Notes: a model not told the origin generated them from the letters alone. 64,000 nucleotides of DNA from Streptococcus tangpeifui (GCF_011038795.1 NZ_JAAKDU010000009.1:1-64000); one strand, 5' to 3'; positions 27,064 to 37,531 are shown, counted from the stretch's first letter. Numbers and translations are program-made.

Positions 27064-29397
27064 TTATTTAGCTTGGCCTGAGAGAGCTTCAGCAGCATCA
27101 TCCATTGAAAGAACTTCATGGAAGACACGTTGTGTCAATTCAGTCTTTTGTTCCTTAGTCAGGTACTTAGTGTTGACACAGTATCCAGAGATACGAACGA
27201 TAACATCTTCCCCGCTCATAATCTTGTCGTAGACATCTTTGAGATCCATGACATTGAGGTTGACGTGTTGGCCACCGTTTTCAAAGTAACCATCGAGGAT
27301 AGTAACCAAGTTATCAACTTGTTCTTCACGAGTCTTACCAAGAGCACGTGGTGAAACTTGGGTTGTCAATGAGATACCATCAGCTGCATAAGCAAAGTCA
27401 AGGCTAGCAAGAGAGTTAAGATTTTGCAACCAGCCACCTTTAGCCTTGTTTGATGGGTTGGCACCTGGTGAGAAGAATTCCAACTTAGATAGGTTGACAG
27501 TGCCATCTTCGTTGAGGTAAACACCCTTGTGGACTGGTGAGTTACCTGTTTGTTTAGAGTAAGCTACATTAGATGTAATGGTCAAGAGTGATACAGTTGC
27601 TTCGGCATTCTTGTAGAGCTTGTGGCTACGAAGACGAGTTGTGTAAGCTTCGATCAACCATTCAGCCAATTCATTAGAACGAGGGTCATCTTCACCCCAA
27701 CGTGGATAGTCACCAATTGTTTCGTAATCGTAGATGTAGCCATCTTCGTCGCGGATTGGTTTAACAGTAGCATACTTGATGGCAGCCAAAGTATCAACAG
27801 TATTGGCAAAACCACAGATACCAAATCCCATGTTAGCCCGTTGATGAGTTGGCAGGAATGCCATTTGAACAGCTTCGTAGTTATATTTATCAGTCATGTA
27901 GTGAATGATATTGAGGGCATCTACATAAGTATCAGTCAACCAATCAAGAGATTTTTCGAAATTAGCTTTAACGGTGTCAAAGTCAAGTACGTCGTCACGA
28001 ATAGGTTCGATATCGAAGACCTTGTAGTCCTTATGAACATCATCATAACCACCATTAAGGCCGGTCAAGAGAGCTTTCAGCACGTTGACACGAGCACCGA
28101 AGTATTGGATGTTGTGACGTTGTTCTTCATTTTCTGGGTCGAGCGGTGATACACAGCATGAGATACATGACATTTCACCATACCCATCTTTAGCCATCGT
28201 TGTTACACCTTCATATTGGATAGAAGAGTGCTTGTGGCTCATGTGCATACAGTAGTGACGGAAAGCGTATGGTAATTTGTCAGTCCAAAGAACGGTCAAG
28301 TTTGGTTCTGGAGCATTGCCGATGTTATCCAAGGTGTTAAGGAAACGATAGTCCATCTTAGTAACACGGTGGCGACCATCTGCTCCCATACCTGCCATAG
28401 AGGTTGTGATGAAGGTTGGATCACCTGAGTAGAGCTCATCGTAAGCTTTGGTCCGAGCAAACTTAACAGTACGCAATTTCAGAACGAAATCATCAACAAA
28501 TTCTTGGATTTCGCTTTCAGTATAAGTGCCGCGAGCCAAGTCACGTTCAGCGTAGATATCAAGAACGATTGGCACACGTCCGAGAGAAGTAGCAGCACCA
28601 TTGATGACACGGCAGACAGCCATGAAGGCGATATTGGTCCATTGGATAGCTTCCTTAGTATCCATTGCAGGACGACGAACGTCAACACCGTAGAGATCAC
28701 CTAATTTAACAACATCTTGCAGGGCTTGATATTGCAAGTTAACTTCTTCACGCAGACGAATGGTTTCTTCGTCAATTTCAGTCAAGGCGTTCCAGTCATT
28801 AACTTTTTCTTGCATGAGGTAGTCAGCACCATAGAGAGCCAAACGTGCGTAAACCCCAATAATACGACCGCGTGAATAAGCATCTGGCAAACCAGTTACA
28901 GTGTGAGCGTGACGGGCACGACGGATGTTGGAAGTATAAGCACGGAAAATACCATCATTGACAGTTGTTGCATATTTGGTAAAGATTTCATGCACTGTTG
29001 GATCTGGTTCATATCCATGTTCCTTTAAAGCAGTTTCAGCCATACGGATACCACCCTTTGGCATGAAATTAAGCTTAAAGAGTTCATCATTTTGGATACC
29101 GTAGATCAACTCTTGGTCTTTGTCAATATAACCTGCATCAATATCAGCAATTGATGTTGGACGCGTATCCATCGGGAAACGGCCAGTTTCTTCATAGCCA
29201 GCTTTCGTATCTTCTACAATTTTTTTGACATGAAGCGTCCGTTCAGTTGGACCAGCTAAGAAGCTTTCGTCACCATCATAAGGGGTGTAGTTATCTTGAA
29301 CGAAACGAGCAATACTTGCTTTTTCCTTCCAATCAGTTCCTTTAAACCCTTCCCAAGCTTTTTCAAAGACATCAGCATTTGTTTTAACAGTTGCCAT
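27064..29397 (-). CDS. pflB: Formate C-acetyltransferase (pyruvate formate-lyase)
   Basis: 777 residues from ATG 29397, about ten bases after AGGAGA; the ten-residue upstream extension is unlikely. Active-site Cys pair in [10 protein letters not shown] (about 406-415) and the C-terminal glycyl-radical loop [10 protein letters not shown] (about 743-752) are intact; Gly is the radical site, with Cys instead of the common Ala after Tyr. It cleaves pyruvate to acetyl-CoA and formate under anaerobiosis and requires a radical-SAM activase, which is not in this window. A cre-like site overlaps its promoter. It is divergent from dinB. Confidence 0.97.
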   Translation of the reverse strand: MATVKTNADVFEKAWEGFKGTDWKEKASIARFVQDNYTPYDGDESFLAGPTERTLHVKKIVEDTKAGYEETGRFPMDTRPTSIADIDAGYIDKDQELIYGIQNDELFKLNFMPKGGIRMAETALKEHGYEPDPTVHEIFTKYATTVNDGIFRAYTSNIRRARHAHTVTGLPDAYSRGRIIGVYARLALYGADYLMQEKVNDWNALTEIDEETIRLREEVNLQYQALQDVVKLGDLYGVDVRRPAMDTKEAIQWTNIAFMAVCRVINGAATSLGRVPIVLDIYAERDLARGTYTESEIQEFVDDFVLKLRTVKFARTKAYDELYSGDPTFITTSMAGMGADGRHRVTKMDYRFLNTLDNIGNAPEPNLTVLWTDKLPYAFRHYCMHMSHKHSSIQYEGVTTMAKDGYGEMSCISCCVSPLDPENEEQRHNIQYFGARVNVLKALLTGLNGGYDDVHKDYKVFDIEPIRDDVLDFDTVKANFEKSLDWLTDTYVDALNIIHYMTDKYNYEAVQMAFLPTHQRANMGFGICGFANTVDTLAAIKYATVKPIRDEDGYIYDYETIGDYPRWGEDDPRSNELAEWLIEAYTTRLRSHKLYKNAEATVSLLTITSNVAYSKQTGNSPVHKGVYLNEDGTVNLSKLEFFSPGANPSNKAKGGWLQNLNSLASLDFAYAADGISLTTQVSPRALGKTREEQVDNLVTILDGYFENGGQHVNLNVMDLKDVYDKIMSGEDVIVRISGYCVNTKYLTKEQKTELTQRVFHEVLSMDDAAEALSGQAK

Positions 29398-29461
29398 AAG
29401 ACTAAATTCTCCTATTTCTAGTAACATGGTGGCTCTACCACCTGTTACAATTTACAGTATA

Positions 29462-29490
29462 ATAGTAACACAGGGTAACCGTTTTCACAA
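29462..29490 (-). promoter_or_regulatory. pflB promoter with overlapping cre-like site
   Basis: On the minus strand TTGTGA (29490-29485), 17-base spacer and TACTAT (29467-29462). GTGAAAACGGTTACCC (29488-29473) matches the core of the CcpA cre consensus (TGNNARCGNWWWC) and fills the spacer, suggesting catabolite control. Confidence 0.6.
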
Positions 29491-29568
29491 GGAAAAACGG
29501 GAGAATATCCACTTTCTTTTATAATACAGATAGAATTTTTTGCTGAACTGTATTATAAATTTTTCTGC

Positions 29569-29597
29569 TTGGCTCTTTTGCATGAAAGTTGTATAAT
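29569..29597 (+). promoter_or_regulatory. dinB promoter
   Basis: TTGGCT, 17-base spacer, TATAAT, ending 33 bases before the dinB ATG. No obvious LexA/HdiR-type palindrome was seen in it. Confidence 0.6.
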
Positions 29598-29630
29598 AAA
29601 CTAACTGAGTTGTAGTCAGAAAGGAAACGT

Positions 29631-30728
29631 ATGTTAATTTTTCCCCTCCTTAACGATACCAGTCGAAAAATCATCCATATTGATATGGATGCCTTTTTTG
29701 CCTCGGTTGAAGAGCGGGATAATCCTGACCTAGTTGGTAAGCCCGTTATTATCGGGGCTGATCCTAGAAAAACAGGTGGTAGAGGTGTCGTGTCTACCTG
29801 TAACTATGAGGCTAGAAAATTTGGTGTACATTCGGCCATGAATTCCAAGGAGGCTTTGGAACGTTGCCCTGAGGCTATTTTCATATCAGGTGACTATCAG
29901 AAGTATCGTCAGGTTGGACAGCAGATCCGAGAGATTTTTAAACGCTACACGGATTTGTTCGAACCCATGTCTATAGATGAGGCTTATCTGGATGTCACCG
30001 AAAATAAATTAGGGATTAAATCGGCTGTCAAGTTGGCTAAGATGATTCAGTTTGATATCTGGCAGGAAGTCCAGCTGACTTGTTCGGCTGGGGTTTCTTA
30101 TAATAAGTTTCTGGCTAAATTGGCTAGTGACTATGACAAGCCCCATGGCTTGACCCTGATTTTACCTGATAAGGCTGAGGATTTTTTGAAGGGTCTTCCC
30201 ATTGAAAAATTTTATGGGGTAGGCAAGCAGTCGGTCAAACGCTTGCATGAGCTAGGGGTTTATACGGGGCAGGATCTCTTGGAGATTCCTGAGATGACCC
30301 TGATTGATCACTTTGGACGCTTTGGTTATGACCTTTATCGCAAGGCTAGAGGTATTTCCAACAGTCCCGTTAAACCCAATCGCGTGCGCAAATCCATCGG
30401 CAGCGAGCGAACTTACGGAAAGTTACTCCGAAATGATGAAGACATTAAGGCTGAAATTTCCAAACATGTCAAGAGAGTCGCTGATACCTTAGAGCGACAC
30501 AGTAAGCAGGGCAAGGTTATTGTTCTAAAAGTCCGCTATTCAGATTTTTCTACCCTAACAAAACGTCACAGTCTGGAGCTAGCCACACAGAATAGGGAAC
30601 AAATCGAAAAGGAAGCTTATGCTATCTTTGCGGAACTGGAAGAAGAATCCAGTCTGGGTATCCGTCTCCTCGGTGTTACCGTAACAGATTTAGAGGATAC
30701 AGGAGCCAGTGAAATGACTTTGTTTTAG
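29631..30728 (+). CDS. dinB: DNA polymerase IV (Y family)
   Basis: 365 residues, full length. Catalytic motifs [18 protein letters not shown] (about 15-32) and [11 protein letters not shown] (about 112-122) supply the acidic residues, and [20 protein letters not shown] is the conserved palm/thumb stretch. A little-finger domain follows ([10 protein letters not shown], about 249-258). A beta-clamp-binding end is suggested by MTLF at the C-terminus. It performs translesion synthesis. Site AAAGGAA precedes ATG. The next-door pflB/dinB pair also occurs in S. mutans, as far as I recall. Confidence 0.96.
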   Translation: MLIFPLLNDTSRKIIHIDMDAFFASVEERDNPDLVGKPVIIGADPRKTGGRGVVSTCNYEARKFGVHSAMNSKEALERCPEAIFISGDYQKYRQVGQQIREIFKRYTDLFEPMSIDEAYLDVTENKLGIKSAVKLAKMIQFDIWQEVQLTCSAGVSYNKFLAKLASDYDKPHGLTLILPDKAEDFLKGLPIEKFYGVGKQSVKRLHELGVYTGQDLLEIPEMTLIDHFGRFGYDLYRKARGISNSPVKPNRVRKSIGSERTYGKLLRNDEDIKAEISKHVKRVADTLERHSKQGKVIVLKVRYSDFSTLTKRHSLELATQNREQIEKEAYAIFAELEEESSLGIRLLGVTVTDLEDTGASEMTLF

Positions 30729-30747
30729 CTGTTATTGCCTAACGAAG

Positions 30748-30793
30748 TGAAAAACTGCTTGTCTCAATTGTGTGAGACAAGCAGTTTTTTATG
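30748..30793 (+). terminator. Terminator of dinB
   Basis: AAAAACTGCTTGTCTCA and TGAGACAAGCAGTTTTT form a perfect 17-base stem with a six-base loop. Confidence 0.92.
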
Positions 30794-30893
30794 GAACTTT
30801 CCTTGTAAAGGGATGATTAAAATTCTGGTAATAAGTAATACAAAGATTAGAAAATCACTGTTATCAGAAAGCTAGTAAAGTCTAAATTAGAGA

Positions 30894-30936
30894 AAGGGAA
30901 CAAACCAAATTAATAAGAGGTTTGTTCCCTTAACTT
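30894..30936. terminator. Second hairpin downstream of dinB
   Basis: AAGGGAACAAACC and GGTTTGTTCCCTT pair perfectly around a 12-base loop, followed by AACTTTT. It may terminate whatever reads in from either side. Confidence 0.6.
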
Positions 30937-30939
30937 TTC

Positions 30940-31336
30940 TCGTAGGTGATTCTAGCTCTCAATCAGGAAGCTTAATAATAGAATAGGCTGGAATGATTAG
31001 CCCTTTTGAACCTTGAGCGGATTTTTGAGAAAAGTATCGAACTTATACTCTCTTAATCAAGCAGCGCAATCAATAGTTTAGTGACGATGGCAAAACTGCT
31101 AATCCAATAAAAGTCAACGCTATTGCGAGCAATATTAAGAGGTTGGCTAGGGAGAGTAGATTGCCTTTGTCAGTGATAATAATAAATTCTGTTAAGCAGA
31201 CGGCAGCAATTATGCAGAGAAATAATGTTAGATATCAATTGAAGAAAGGAAGGCGTCAAGGGAGATGAACTGAAAGGATCATTATTATTTTGACACCAAA
31301 GTTTATGATGTTTTGAAAGAATCTGTGAACCAAGAC
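30940..31336. other. Gene-free stretch with a possible membrane-protein relic
   Basis: No intact gene. On the minus strand 31240-31070 reads about 55 hydrophobic residues (including LLSLANLLILLAIALTFIGL) ending in TGA, but with a stop directly upstream and no start codon. It may be the relic of a small membrane protein. Confidence 0.35.
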
Positions 31337-31804
31337 TTAGTTTAAGGCATTGAGCAGTTTGGCTGAGCGACGGCTATTGATATAAAGTGGCAGATAGAAG
31401 AGTTGCAAGACCATGTTGAGATTGAGTCCGACAGCCATGAGGTCGGCAAAAATATTGATGAAAAAGAGGCTGTACCCCAGCATATAAGGAAGTTCTGAAA
31501 GGTTGTCCTTCCGTTTGAAGCGAATGTGATTTCTAAAGGCCAAGCTCATGATAGCAATGTTAAAAATAATATTGACACAATGATTGAACTGAACGCTGGT
31601 CGTGACCGAATGCAATATCTCTTTAATATAAGCTAAATCGGCCTGACTCAGTCCGCTATCCTGATAGATGCCTGACTTGAGTCCAAAGTGCAACATTAGC
31701 AGTCCCAGCAGGGCCAGAATATTTAGTACTAAATTAATTAAGTGGAGGATGGCTACGGTACGGTTGGATTCCCTAAAGATCGTTTGTATGTCTTTGATGG
31801 GCAT
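31337..31804 (-). CDS. Hypothetical four-segment membrane protein
   Basis: 155 residues; I do not recognise the family. Hydrophobic segments lie at about 18-42, 68-90, 103-125 and 128-143, with a basic stretch FRNHIRFKRKDN in the middle and a basic C-terminus. AGGAGA precedes the ATG. It begins 16 bases after the recD2 stop, so it is probably the last gene of that transcript. The context gives no function. Confidence 0.7.
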   Translation of the reverse strand: MPIKDIQTIFRESNRTVAILHLINLVLNILALLGLLMLHFGLKSGIYQDSGLSQADLAYIKEILHSVTTSVQFNHCVNIIFNIAIMSLAFRNHIRFKRKDNLSELPYMLGYSLFFINIFADLMAVGLNLNMVLQLFYLPLYINSRRSAKLLNALN

Positions 31805-31819
31805 ATTAGTCTCCTGAGT

Positions 31820-34312
31820 TTATGAATGGTTCTTAAAAAAGTTGGCAATATCGGCTTGGCTGATGCCGATCATGGGGGCAATGGTGAGCAGATTGTCCTC
31901 GGTTAAACGATAGATTTCTGGAGCAGTTTTTATGTTTTCTTCTGACAGCAGTCCGGTACCTGTAGTCCCATTAAACTCTGCTCTTCCCATATCTGAAGTT
32001 GAAGCAGAACCAGTTTTCTTTGGCTTGTTATCAAGATCCTGCGATAGTGGAGCTTCGGCTTGAACTTTTGTCTGGGAAATTTTCTCATTGCGGTCAGTTG
32101 GGTTAAAACGTTGGACAAGATAGGTTTTGCGCTGAGTTCCCTGATTTTTAACAGCATAATCAAAAGCAGACATCTCTCCCAACATGATCAGCTTACTCTT
32201 GGAACGGGTGATAGCTGTGTAGATGAGATTGCGCTGGAGCATACGACCGCTCTGGCGCGTGAGAGGCAGAATAACTACCTGAAACTCACTTCCTTGGGAT
32301 TTATGGATAGACATAGCATAGGCTAGGGTGATTTTGTGCCATTCATTGCGGGGATAAACCACTTGGCTGCCATCAAAATCTAGCCAGATTTCATCCTGTT
32401 TACTCTCGGTATATTTTCCGGGAATCAAGTCAGTAATATAGCCGATATCACCGTTGAAGACATTGAGCTCAGCATCGTTAATCAGGTGGAGGACCTTGTC
32501 ATTTTTTCTGAACTTTAGGTCGTTAAAGAGAAACTGACTGTTTCCGTCTTTTAAGGGATTGAGTAGTTCCTGCATAAGAGTGTTAAGATTAGTAATTCCC
32601 GCTTGACCGCGGTACATAGGAGCCAGAATTTGGATTTCCTGAGCTTTGATGCCGCTGCGGATAGCAGAGCTAACAATCTGTTGGACCATACTAGGAATAT
32701 GATTAGCTTGAGATTCAAAATAGGAGCGATCGGCTTTTTTAGCTGTAAAGTCATCCGGCAGCTGTCCTTGACGAATCTGACTGGCTAGGGTGACGATAGT
32801 GGAATCTTCTGACTGACGAAAAATTTTTGTCAAAGTTACTTGGGGCAAACCAGCAATTTTTAAGAGATCTGCCAAAACTTGTCCAGGGCCAACAGAAGGC
32901 AACTGATCACTATCGCCAACGATAATGATTTGAGTATTACTTGAGATAGCGGTAAACAATTGATTGGCTAACCAAGTATCCACCATGGAAAATTCATCAA
33001 TAATAATTAGATCGCAGTCCAGATAGTCATCTAAAGCCTGAAAATTGCTGTCATCAGTGGTCAAGCCTAGATGGCGGTGGATAGTAGCTGCTGGCAGACC
33101 AGTCAGTTCACTCATCCGTCGGCTGGCTCGACCGGTAGGAGCAGCCAGTATGATAGGAATATCTCCCTTATGGAGGTCAATTTGATTGAGCTCGGCATAG
33201 GTCTTAATTAGTCCCTTGATGACAGTAGTTTTACCAGTACCAGGACCCCCTGTCAAGAGAAAAATCTTACTGGTCAGAGCTTTGACAATGGCTTGCTTTT
33301 GACTGTCATCGTAATGGACCCCCAGTTCGGTTTGAACAGTCATCAGTTCTTCTTCAATTTGCTGAGCTTGATAGTCTTGCTTGAGGGGAAAGTCGAGAAT
33401 CCGCCGGAGGTTGTTTTTGATTCCTTCTTCGGCGTAGAAAAGAGTGTTATCAAAAATGCGGGTTTCTATATTTTGTACCTTGTCTTCGGCAATTAAATTG
33501 GTTAATTCATTAGCGACTAGAGCTGGATTTAGTTCTATCTGACGGGCCTCTTCTAGTAGATTGACGGCATTTTCTAGTAAGTCACGCGCCTCGACATAGG
33601 TGTCTCCTCTTTCCAGCGAAGTTTCGGTTAGGCTGTGGACAAGGGCGGCTCGGAAACGTTGAGGAGAGTCGCTCTCGATGCCCAGCTGTTCAGCGAGGTT
33701 ATCCGCAATTTTAAAACCAATCCCTTTGATATCTTCAACCAGCTGGTAGGGATTTTCTTGAATGATATCCAGAGTTTCTTCTTTATAACTGTCATAGATG
33801 TCCAGCGCCTGACGGTTGCTGAGGCCAAACTCAGCTAGCTTTGAGAGAATTTGTTCTGTTCCATAATTGGCTCTCAATCTGGCTAGAAAGTTGGCTCGAT
33901 TGGCCTTAGAGAAACCTGCAATAGCTTCTAATTTTTCAGGCTGGGCCAGAATTTTGTCAATGGTATTGTCATCACCATAAGTCTCGACAATCCTTTGGGC
34001 GGTTTTTTTCCCAATACCTTTAAAGTTATCGCTAGAAAAATATTTGATGAGACCGGCCGAGGTTAACTGGGCTCGCTCATAGCGACTGGCTTTGAGCTGT
34101 TCTCCGTACTTGGGGTGCTGGGTCAGCTGGCCCCAAAAGGTATAATCTTCGCCTTCTATGATATCTGCCATAGTACCCGTTATGATGATTTCAAAGTCAT
34201 CATAATCGGAAGCATTAGTTTCTTCGATTTCGAGCAGGAGAATTTTAAAGAAGTTACTGGCATTTTCAAAGATGATGCGATCAACAGTTCCTGAAAAGTA
34301 GAGTTCCGTCAT
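31820..34312 (-). CDS. recD2: ATP-dependent RecD2-type DNA helicase
   Basis: 830 residues, typical of RecD2. An OB-like N-terminal domain and a tandem helix-hairpin-helix region (GIGKKTAQRIVETYG, about 100-114) precede the SF1B motor: Walker A LTGGPGTGKTTV (about 354-365), Walker B LIIIDEFSMVD (about 435-445), and C-terminal motif TLAYAMSIHKSQGSEF (about 692-707). It unwinds DNA 5'-3' and acts in repair without RecBC. The C-terminal tail beyond 760 is variable and Lys/Ser-rich. A downstream membrane protein follows within 16 bases. Confidence 0.95.
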   Translation of the reverse strand: MTELYFSGTVDRIIFENASNFFKILLLEIEETNASDYDDFEIIITGTMADIIEGEDYTFWGQLTQHPKYGEQLKASRYERAQLTSAGLIKYFSSDNFKGIGKKTAQRIVETYGDDNTIDKILAQPEKLEAIAGFSKANRANFLARLRANYGTEQILSKLAEFGLSNRQALDIYDSYKEETLDIIQENPYQLVEDIKGIGFKIADNLAEQLGIESDSPQRFRAALVHSLTETSLERGDTYVEARDLLENAVNLLEEARQIELNPALVANELTNLIAEDKVQNIETRIFDNTLFYAEEGIKNNLRRILDFPLKQDYQAQQIEEELMTVQTELGVHYDDSQKQAIVKALTSKIFLLTGGPGTGKTTVIKGLIKTYAELNQIDLHKGDIPIILAAPTGRASRRMSELTGLPAATIHRHLGLTTDDSNFQALDDYLDCDLIIIDEFSMVDTWLANQLFTAISSNTQIIIVGDSDQLPSVGPGQVLADLLKIAGLPQVTLTKIFRQSEDSTIVTLASQIRQGQLPDDFTAKKADRSYFESQANHIPSMVQQIVSSAIRSGIKAQEIQILAPMYRGQAGITNLNTLMQELLNPLKDGNSQFLFNDLKFRKNDKVLHLINDAELNVFNGDIGYITDLIPGKYTESKQDEIWLDFDGSQVVYPRNEWHKITLAYAMSIHKSQGSEFQVVILPLTRQSGRMLQRNLIYTAITRSKSKLIMLGEMSAFDYAVKNQGTQRKTYLVQRFNPTDRNEKISQTKVQAEAPLSQDLDNKPKKTGSASTSDMGRAEFNGTTGTGLLSEENIKTAPEIYRLTEDNLLTIAPMIGISQADIANFFKNHS

Positions 34313-34426
34313 GATTGTTTTCCTTGCTTGTTTGCCTAATTCAGGGGTTGTTTTCTTCTGGGTTAGTTTTATAAATTTTCTTGAACTTTGAGAGATAGTT
34401 TAGATTATTATAGCGGCTGCCTTAGC

Positions 34427-34481
34427 AAAAAAGAGGGGGCGGGGAGACGCAGCTGGGCGCCGTCTCCCCGCCCCCTCTTAT
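34427..34481 (-). terminator. Exceptionally GC-rich terminator of the rnhC-lepB transcript
   Basis: AAGAGGGGGCGGGGAGACG is perfectly complementary to CGTCTCCCCGCCCCCTCTT across an 11-base loop, 19 pairs of mostly G-C in a 40 percent G+C neighbourhood. On the minus strand it ends in TTTTTT, so it follows lepB. Confidence 0.92.
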
Positions 34482-34484
34482 CAT

Positions 34485-35129
34485 TTATTCTGGATTACCA
34501 ATTTCGGTCAGAGGCCAGAAACGGAATTTCACTTCCCCGATGATGCTGTCTTCTTTAAAGGTTCCAACTGCTCGGCTATCTTTGGAAACGATGCGATCAT
34601 CGCCTAAGAGTAAGTAGGATCCCTTAGGCACCTTGACCGTGAAGCTGGCGTTGCCTTCTTTGTCAACAGTAAAGGCCTGAGCTGACCGAGCTAATTGTTG
34701 AAAGTAGCTATTGTAGCTGTAGGTTGACTGCAACTTATCCTGAGCAAATTTTGTTTGGTAGCTCTTGAGATAAGCTTCCTTGACTGTCTTACCATTAACG
34801 GTTAATTTGTCATGATCGTAGGTGATGGTATCGCCAGGCATCCCAATGACGCGCTTGACAATTTGCTTAGATCTGCCGCTTTCTGTTTCTTTGGCAACGA
34901 CAATGTCAAAGCGGTCAATTTTGGCAGTCCTAGCGACGAAAAGCCTTTGGTGGCCGGCTAGGGTTGGGTCCATAGAATGACCATCAACAGTTACGAGAGT
35001 CCAGAGAAAGATACGACTGAGGAGGATAGCGATTATAATGATGAGAAGGACTCCCCACTCCTTCATAAAGTAGAGAAAAGGGGAATCAAAGTAACTAATT
35101 GTTTTTTTCTTAGATGTAATAGCAGACAT
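34485..35129 (-). CDS. lepB: Signal peptidase I
   Basis: 214 residues, one N-terminal membrane anchor (about 27-50), catalytic domain outside. Ser in GHSMDPTL (about 73-80), Lys in IVKRVIGMPGD (about 112-122) and box E GDDRIVSKDSRAVG (about 177-190) are all present. It removes signal peptides of secreted proteins. AAAGGA precedes the ATG at a slightly long spacing. It starts 16 bases after the rnhC stop, the usual streptococcal rnhC-lepB order, and ends just before a very strong terminator. Confidence 0.96.
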   Translation of the reverse strand: MSAITSKKKTISYFDSPFLYFMKEWGVLLIIIIAILLSRIFLWTLVTVDGHSMDPTLAGHQRLFVARTAKIDRFDIVVAKETESGRSKQIVKRVIGMPGDTITYDHDKLTVNGKTVKEAYLKSYQTKFAQDKLQSTYSYNSYFQQLARSAQAFTVDKEGNASFTVKVPKGSYLLLGDDRIVSKDSRAVGTFKEDSIIGEVKFRFWPLTEIGNPE

Positions 35130-35144
35130 GCGGTGTGAAATCCT

Positions 35145-36071
35145 TTAGTTATTATTCAATAATTTTTGTGCTTTTTTCGTATTGGCAAAATGGAGCTTGG
35201 CACAGTGCTCCAATCCTTGCATACCATAAGCAGCCAGTATCTGACTGGCTACCTTGTCCGACTTAGAACCTGCTCCACTGGGTAACGAGTAGCCCAGGTC
35301 GTCTCCTAGTTTTTTAAGACTTTCGAGGAAGAGGTTGCGGGCGATAATAGAGCTGACAGCAACGGCCAGATATTTTCTTTCGGCTTTTTCTTCAAGGGTG
35401 AGTGGATTGTTGAACTGATTGCGCTCATTTTTTAGGTATTTATTGTAGTTATCCTGACTAGTGAAGGCGTCGATGACAATCTTATCAGGCTTAGGAACTT
35501 CCTGCAGGAGGAGGTAGATCGCTTGATTATGTAAGGCCACCTTGACTGATACAGCGTTGTGAGGCTTTCCGGGACCTACCACTTCATTGTACTTAGCTGG
35601 AGATAGAAGCAAGGCCTTGTGCGGAATTTTTTCCTCCAAGATAGGAGCAATTGTTTGAATTTTTTGGTCGGTTAAAATCTTGGAATCCGCTACGCCTAAA
35701 TTTTTAAGCAGAGAATGGTCAGCTGGTTTGACCAGACTGGCTACAACGGCCAGACCTCCAAAATAAGAGCCGTTGCCAACCTCGTCAGAACCAATCAGAG
35801 ACAAATTTTGTTGGTTTTGATTGATTCCCTTTGTTTGACTGGCTTTGATTGGAGACCTGTCATCTTCTTGATAACCAAATGCTTGAGCAAGGCTCAAAGC
35901 CTCCTTACCTTGAAAGACGATCTTGCCAGAAGTGTAGACAAGGACGGTCGTATTCTTGTGTTTAGCTGCAAAGCTGACGTAAGGATTCTTGTTAGCGATT
36001 TGGTAGTCAGCCAGCTCAGTCGTAAGACTATTTATCGACCTTTGGTCCATTTTCATGACAAGTGTATCCAT
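35145..36071 (-). CDS. rnhC: Ribonuclease HIII
   Basis: 308 residues from ATG 36071 ([14 protein letters not shown]), which matches the family N-terminus; a longer in-frame reading to 36182 adds 37 residues not expected in the family. An N-terminal TBP-like substrate-binding domain precedes the RNase H fold, with the catalytic Asp-Glu pair in [13 protein letters not shown] (about 101-113) and Asp in [10 protein letters not shown]. It removes RNA from RNA-DNA hybrids. An extended -10 box ends only seven bases before the ATG and there is no ribosome site, so the mRNA may be leaderless. Operon with lepB. Confidence 0.92.
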   Translation of the reverse strand: MDTLVMKMDQRSINSLTTELADYQIANKNPYVSFAAKHKNTTVLVYTSGKIVFQGKEALSLAQAFGYQEDDRSPIKASQTKGINQNQQNLSLIGSDEVGNGSYFGGLAVVASLVKPADHSLLKNLGVADSKILTDQKIQTIAPILEEKIPHKALLLSPAKYNEVVGPGKPHNAVSVKVALHNQAIYLLLQEVPKPDKIVIDAFTSQDNYNKYLKNERNQFNNPLTLEEKAERKYLAVAVSSIIARNLFLESLKKLGDDLGYSLPSGAGSKSDKVASQILAAYGMQGLEHCAKLHFANTKKAQKLLNNN

Positions 36072-36078
36072 GAGGACT

Positions 36079-36087
36079 ATTTTATCA
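36079..36087 (-). promoter_or_regulatory. Extended -10 box abutting the rnhC start
   Basis: TGATAAAAT on the minus strand; seven bases separate it from ATG 36071, so transcription would begin at or next to the A of the start codon. Confidence 0.45.
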
Positions 36088-36392
36088 CAAATGCCCCAGT
36101 CGTGATAGCTAGAAGTAGGAAAATTTAGAAAAGATTGACGTGTTATTATTTTCATGATTGGCTTATGCATGAAGTTTATCAATTTAAAAAATTCAATGAC
36201 TTAGAAGCTGCCGACTAAAATTTTTTCACCAACAGGCCATAGTCTTCTTAATAGAATGAATGGTCGGTCAGGGCTCTCAAACTGGTCTGATTTTTAGAAA
36301 AACAGTTAGCTTAGATAAGGAGTGAAGGTCTATTGTTTAGCCATTGTCTAAAGGCTAAAATTACGGTATAATGACAGGCAAAGAGGTGCTCT

Positions 36393-36701
36393 ATGACAAA
36401 GACAAAAAATCGCTATAAATTTACATTTGGACAAAAACCTTTGACCTTGACCACAGATAAAGATAATCTGTTCATGGAAGAAGTTGAACGAGTGGCGCGT
36501 GAAAAGTATGACAGTATCAAGGAAGCCTTGCCAACAGCTGATGATGAGACGATTGCTATTTTAATGGCTATCAATTCTCTGTCAACTCAGCTCAGCCGCG
36601 AGATTGAGTTCGACAAAAAAGAAGCAGAACTGGATGCTCTACGTAAGAAGACTTTGACTAATATCAAGGGACGTAAGGCCAACAAGACTCATGGAGAATA
36701 A
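36393..36701 (+). CDS. zapA: Cell division protein ZapA
   Basis: 102 residues. KNRYKFTFGQKPLTLTTDKDNLFMEEVERVAREKYDSI at the N-terminus is the ZapA beta/alpha head, followed by a long coiled-coil helix (about 45-95) with Asp/Glu/Lys heptads. ZapA stabilises FtsZ bundles at the division site. A TATAAT box (about 36370) and AGAGG site precede the start. Three bases separate its stop from the ATG of cvpA, so the two are co-transcribed, the common streptococcal arrangement upstream of mutS2. Confidence 0.9.
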   Translation: MTKTKNRYKFTFGQKPLTLTTDKDNLFMEEVERVAREKYDSIKEALPTADDETIAILMAINSLSTQLSREIEFDKKEAELDALRKKTLTNIKGRKANKTHGE

Positions 36702-36704
36702 TTG

Positions 36705-37223
36705 ATGGTTTCACTGGTGATTCTCCTTATTTTGGCATGGAATTTTTACCTTGGCTATAGTCGAGGTCTTTTCTTGCAGGCTTTTTATTTTTTGGCTAGT
36801 TTGGTCGCTATTATTGTAGCGAGTATTTTTAAGACTAAGTTAGCCCAGGCACTCTATCTCTGGGTTCCCTATGCGAACCCAACACAGGGAGGTCAGATGA
36901 GCTTTTTTACCTCTGAGAATGTTTTCGAACTCAATCGACTTTATTATGCAGGGGTAGCCTTTCTCATCATTTACTTGGCTGTTTATTTAATATTTCGCTT
37001 TTTTGGGATTTTTGCTCATGCTTTTGAATATTCACGTTTGGAGGAGTTAGCCTACCAGCGGTCAATTGCAGGTGGGCTGGCTGTTCTGATTACCGCCTTT
37101 GGTCTAGCAACATTTTTCACCATTCTAGCCACTGTGCCTATGACGAATCTGCAAAATTTCTTAGCCGATAATTGGCTGCTTAAGTTACTGATTATGATAT
37201 TCCCCAAGGCTTTATTTAGATAA
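36705..37223 (+). CDS. cvpA: CvpA-family membrane protein
   Basis: 172 residues from ATG 36705 (TTG 36702 is adjacent). Four membrane segments (about 2-20, 25-43, 79-100, 123-147); the N-terminus VILLILAWNFYLGYSRGLFLQAFYFLAS is the CvpA signature with the conserved G-x-RG turn. CvpA proteins were named for colicin V production in E. coli; in Firmicutes their job is unknown but linked to envelope integrity. Overlap-like spacing with zapA and following mutS2 support the identification. Confidence 0.88.
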   Translation: MVSLVILLILAWNFYLGYSRGLFLQAFYFLASLVAIIVASIFKTKLAQALYLWVPYANPTQGGQMSFFTSENVFELNRLYYAGVAFLIIYLAVYLIFRFFGIFAHAFEYSRLEELAYQRSIAGGLAVLITAFGLATFFTILATVPMTNLQNFLADNWLLKLLIMIFPKALFR

Positions 37224-37531
37224 GAAGGTCAAGCTACTAATTTCAAAAATCATAATCATCTGTTTAGACGAGAGATTATGATTTTTTAACACTTTTTGAA
37301 TTTCTTAGGGGGATTAATAAGAAAGTCAGATTTTATAGGGGCTGTAGTGAATCTGTAAGCTTATGGTAGCTATTGTGCGGAAGCTAATAAAATTTCAAGG
37401 TTGGGACAAAAGTCCTGCTTTTTTTATGCGCAATCTTCAGAGATTACAATATTTTGTGGAGGATGACTAAACCATTATGACTGTTTGTCTCATTCTCAAT
37501 ATTTCGTTGGTTCTGATTTTCTTAGGGAATT
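37224..37531. other. Intergenic stretch with a GGGAC hairpin
   Basis: About 300 bases. TTGGGACAAAAGTCCTGC (about 37401-37418) followed by T7 is a small terminator-like hairpin of the GGGACA type also seen at 49.3 and 61.3 kb. An earlier repeat of GATTATGATT flanks GAGAGATTATG near 37250-37280. No gene. Confidence 0.5.

Noticed and set aside
31070-31240. Hydrophobic minus-strand stretch of about 55 codons
   Set aside because: Stop directly upstream and no start codon; only listed as a possible relic in the gene-free stretch.
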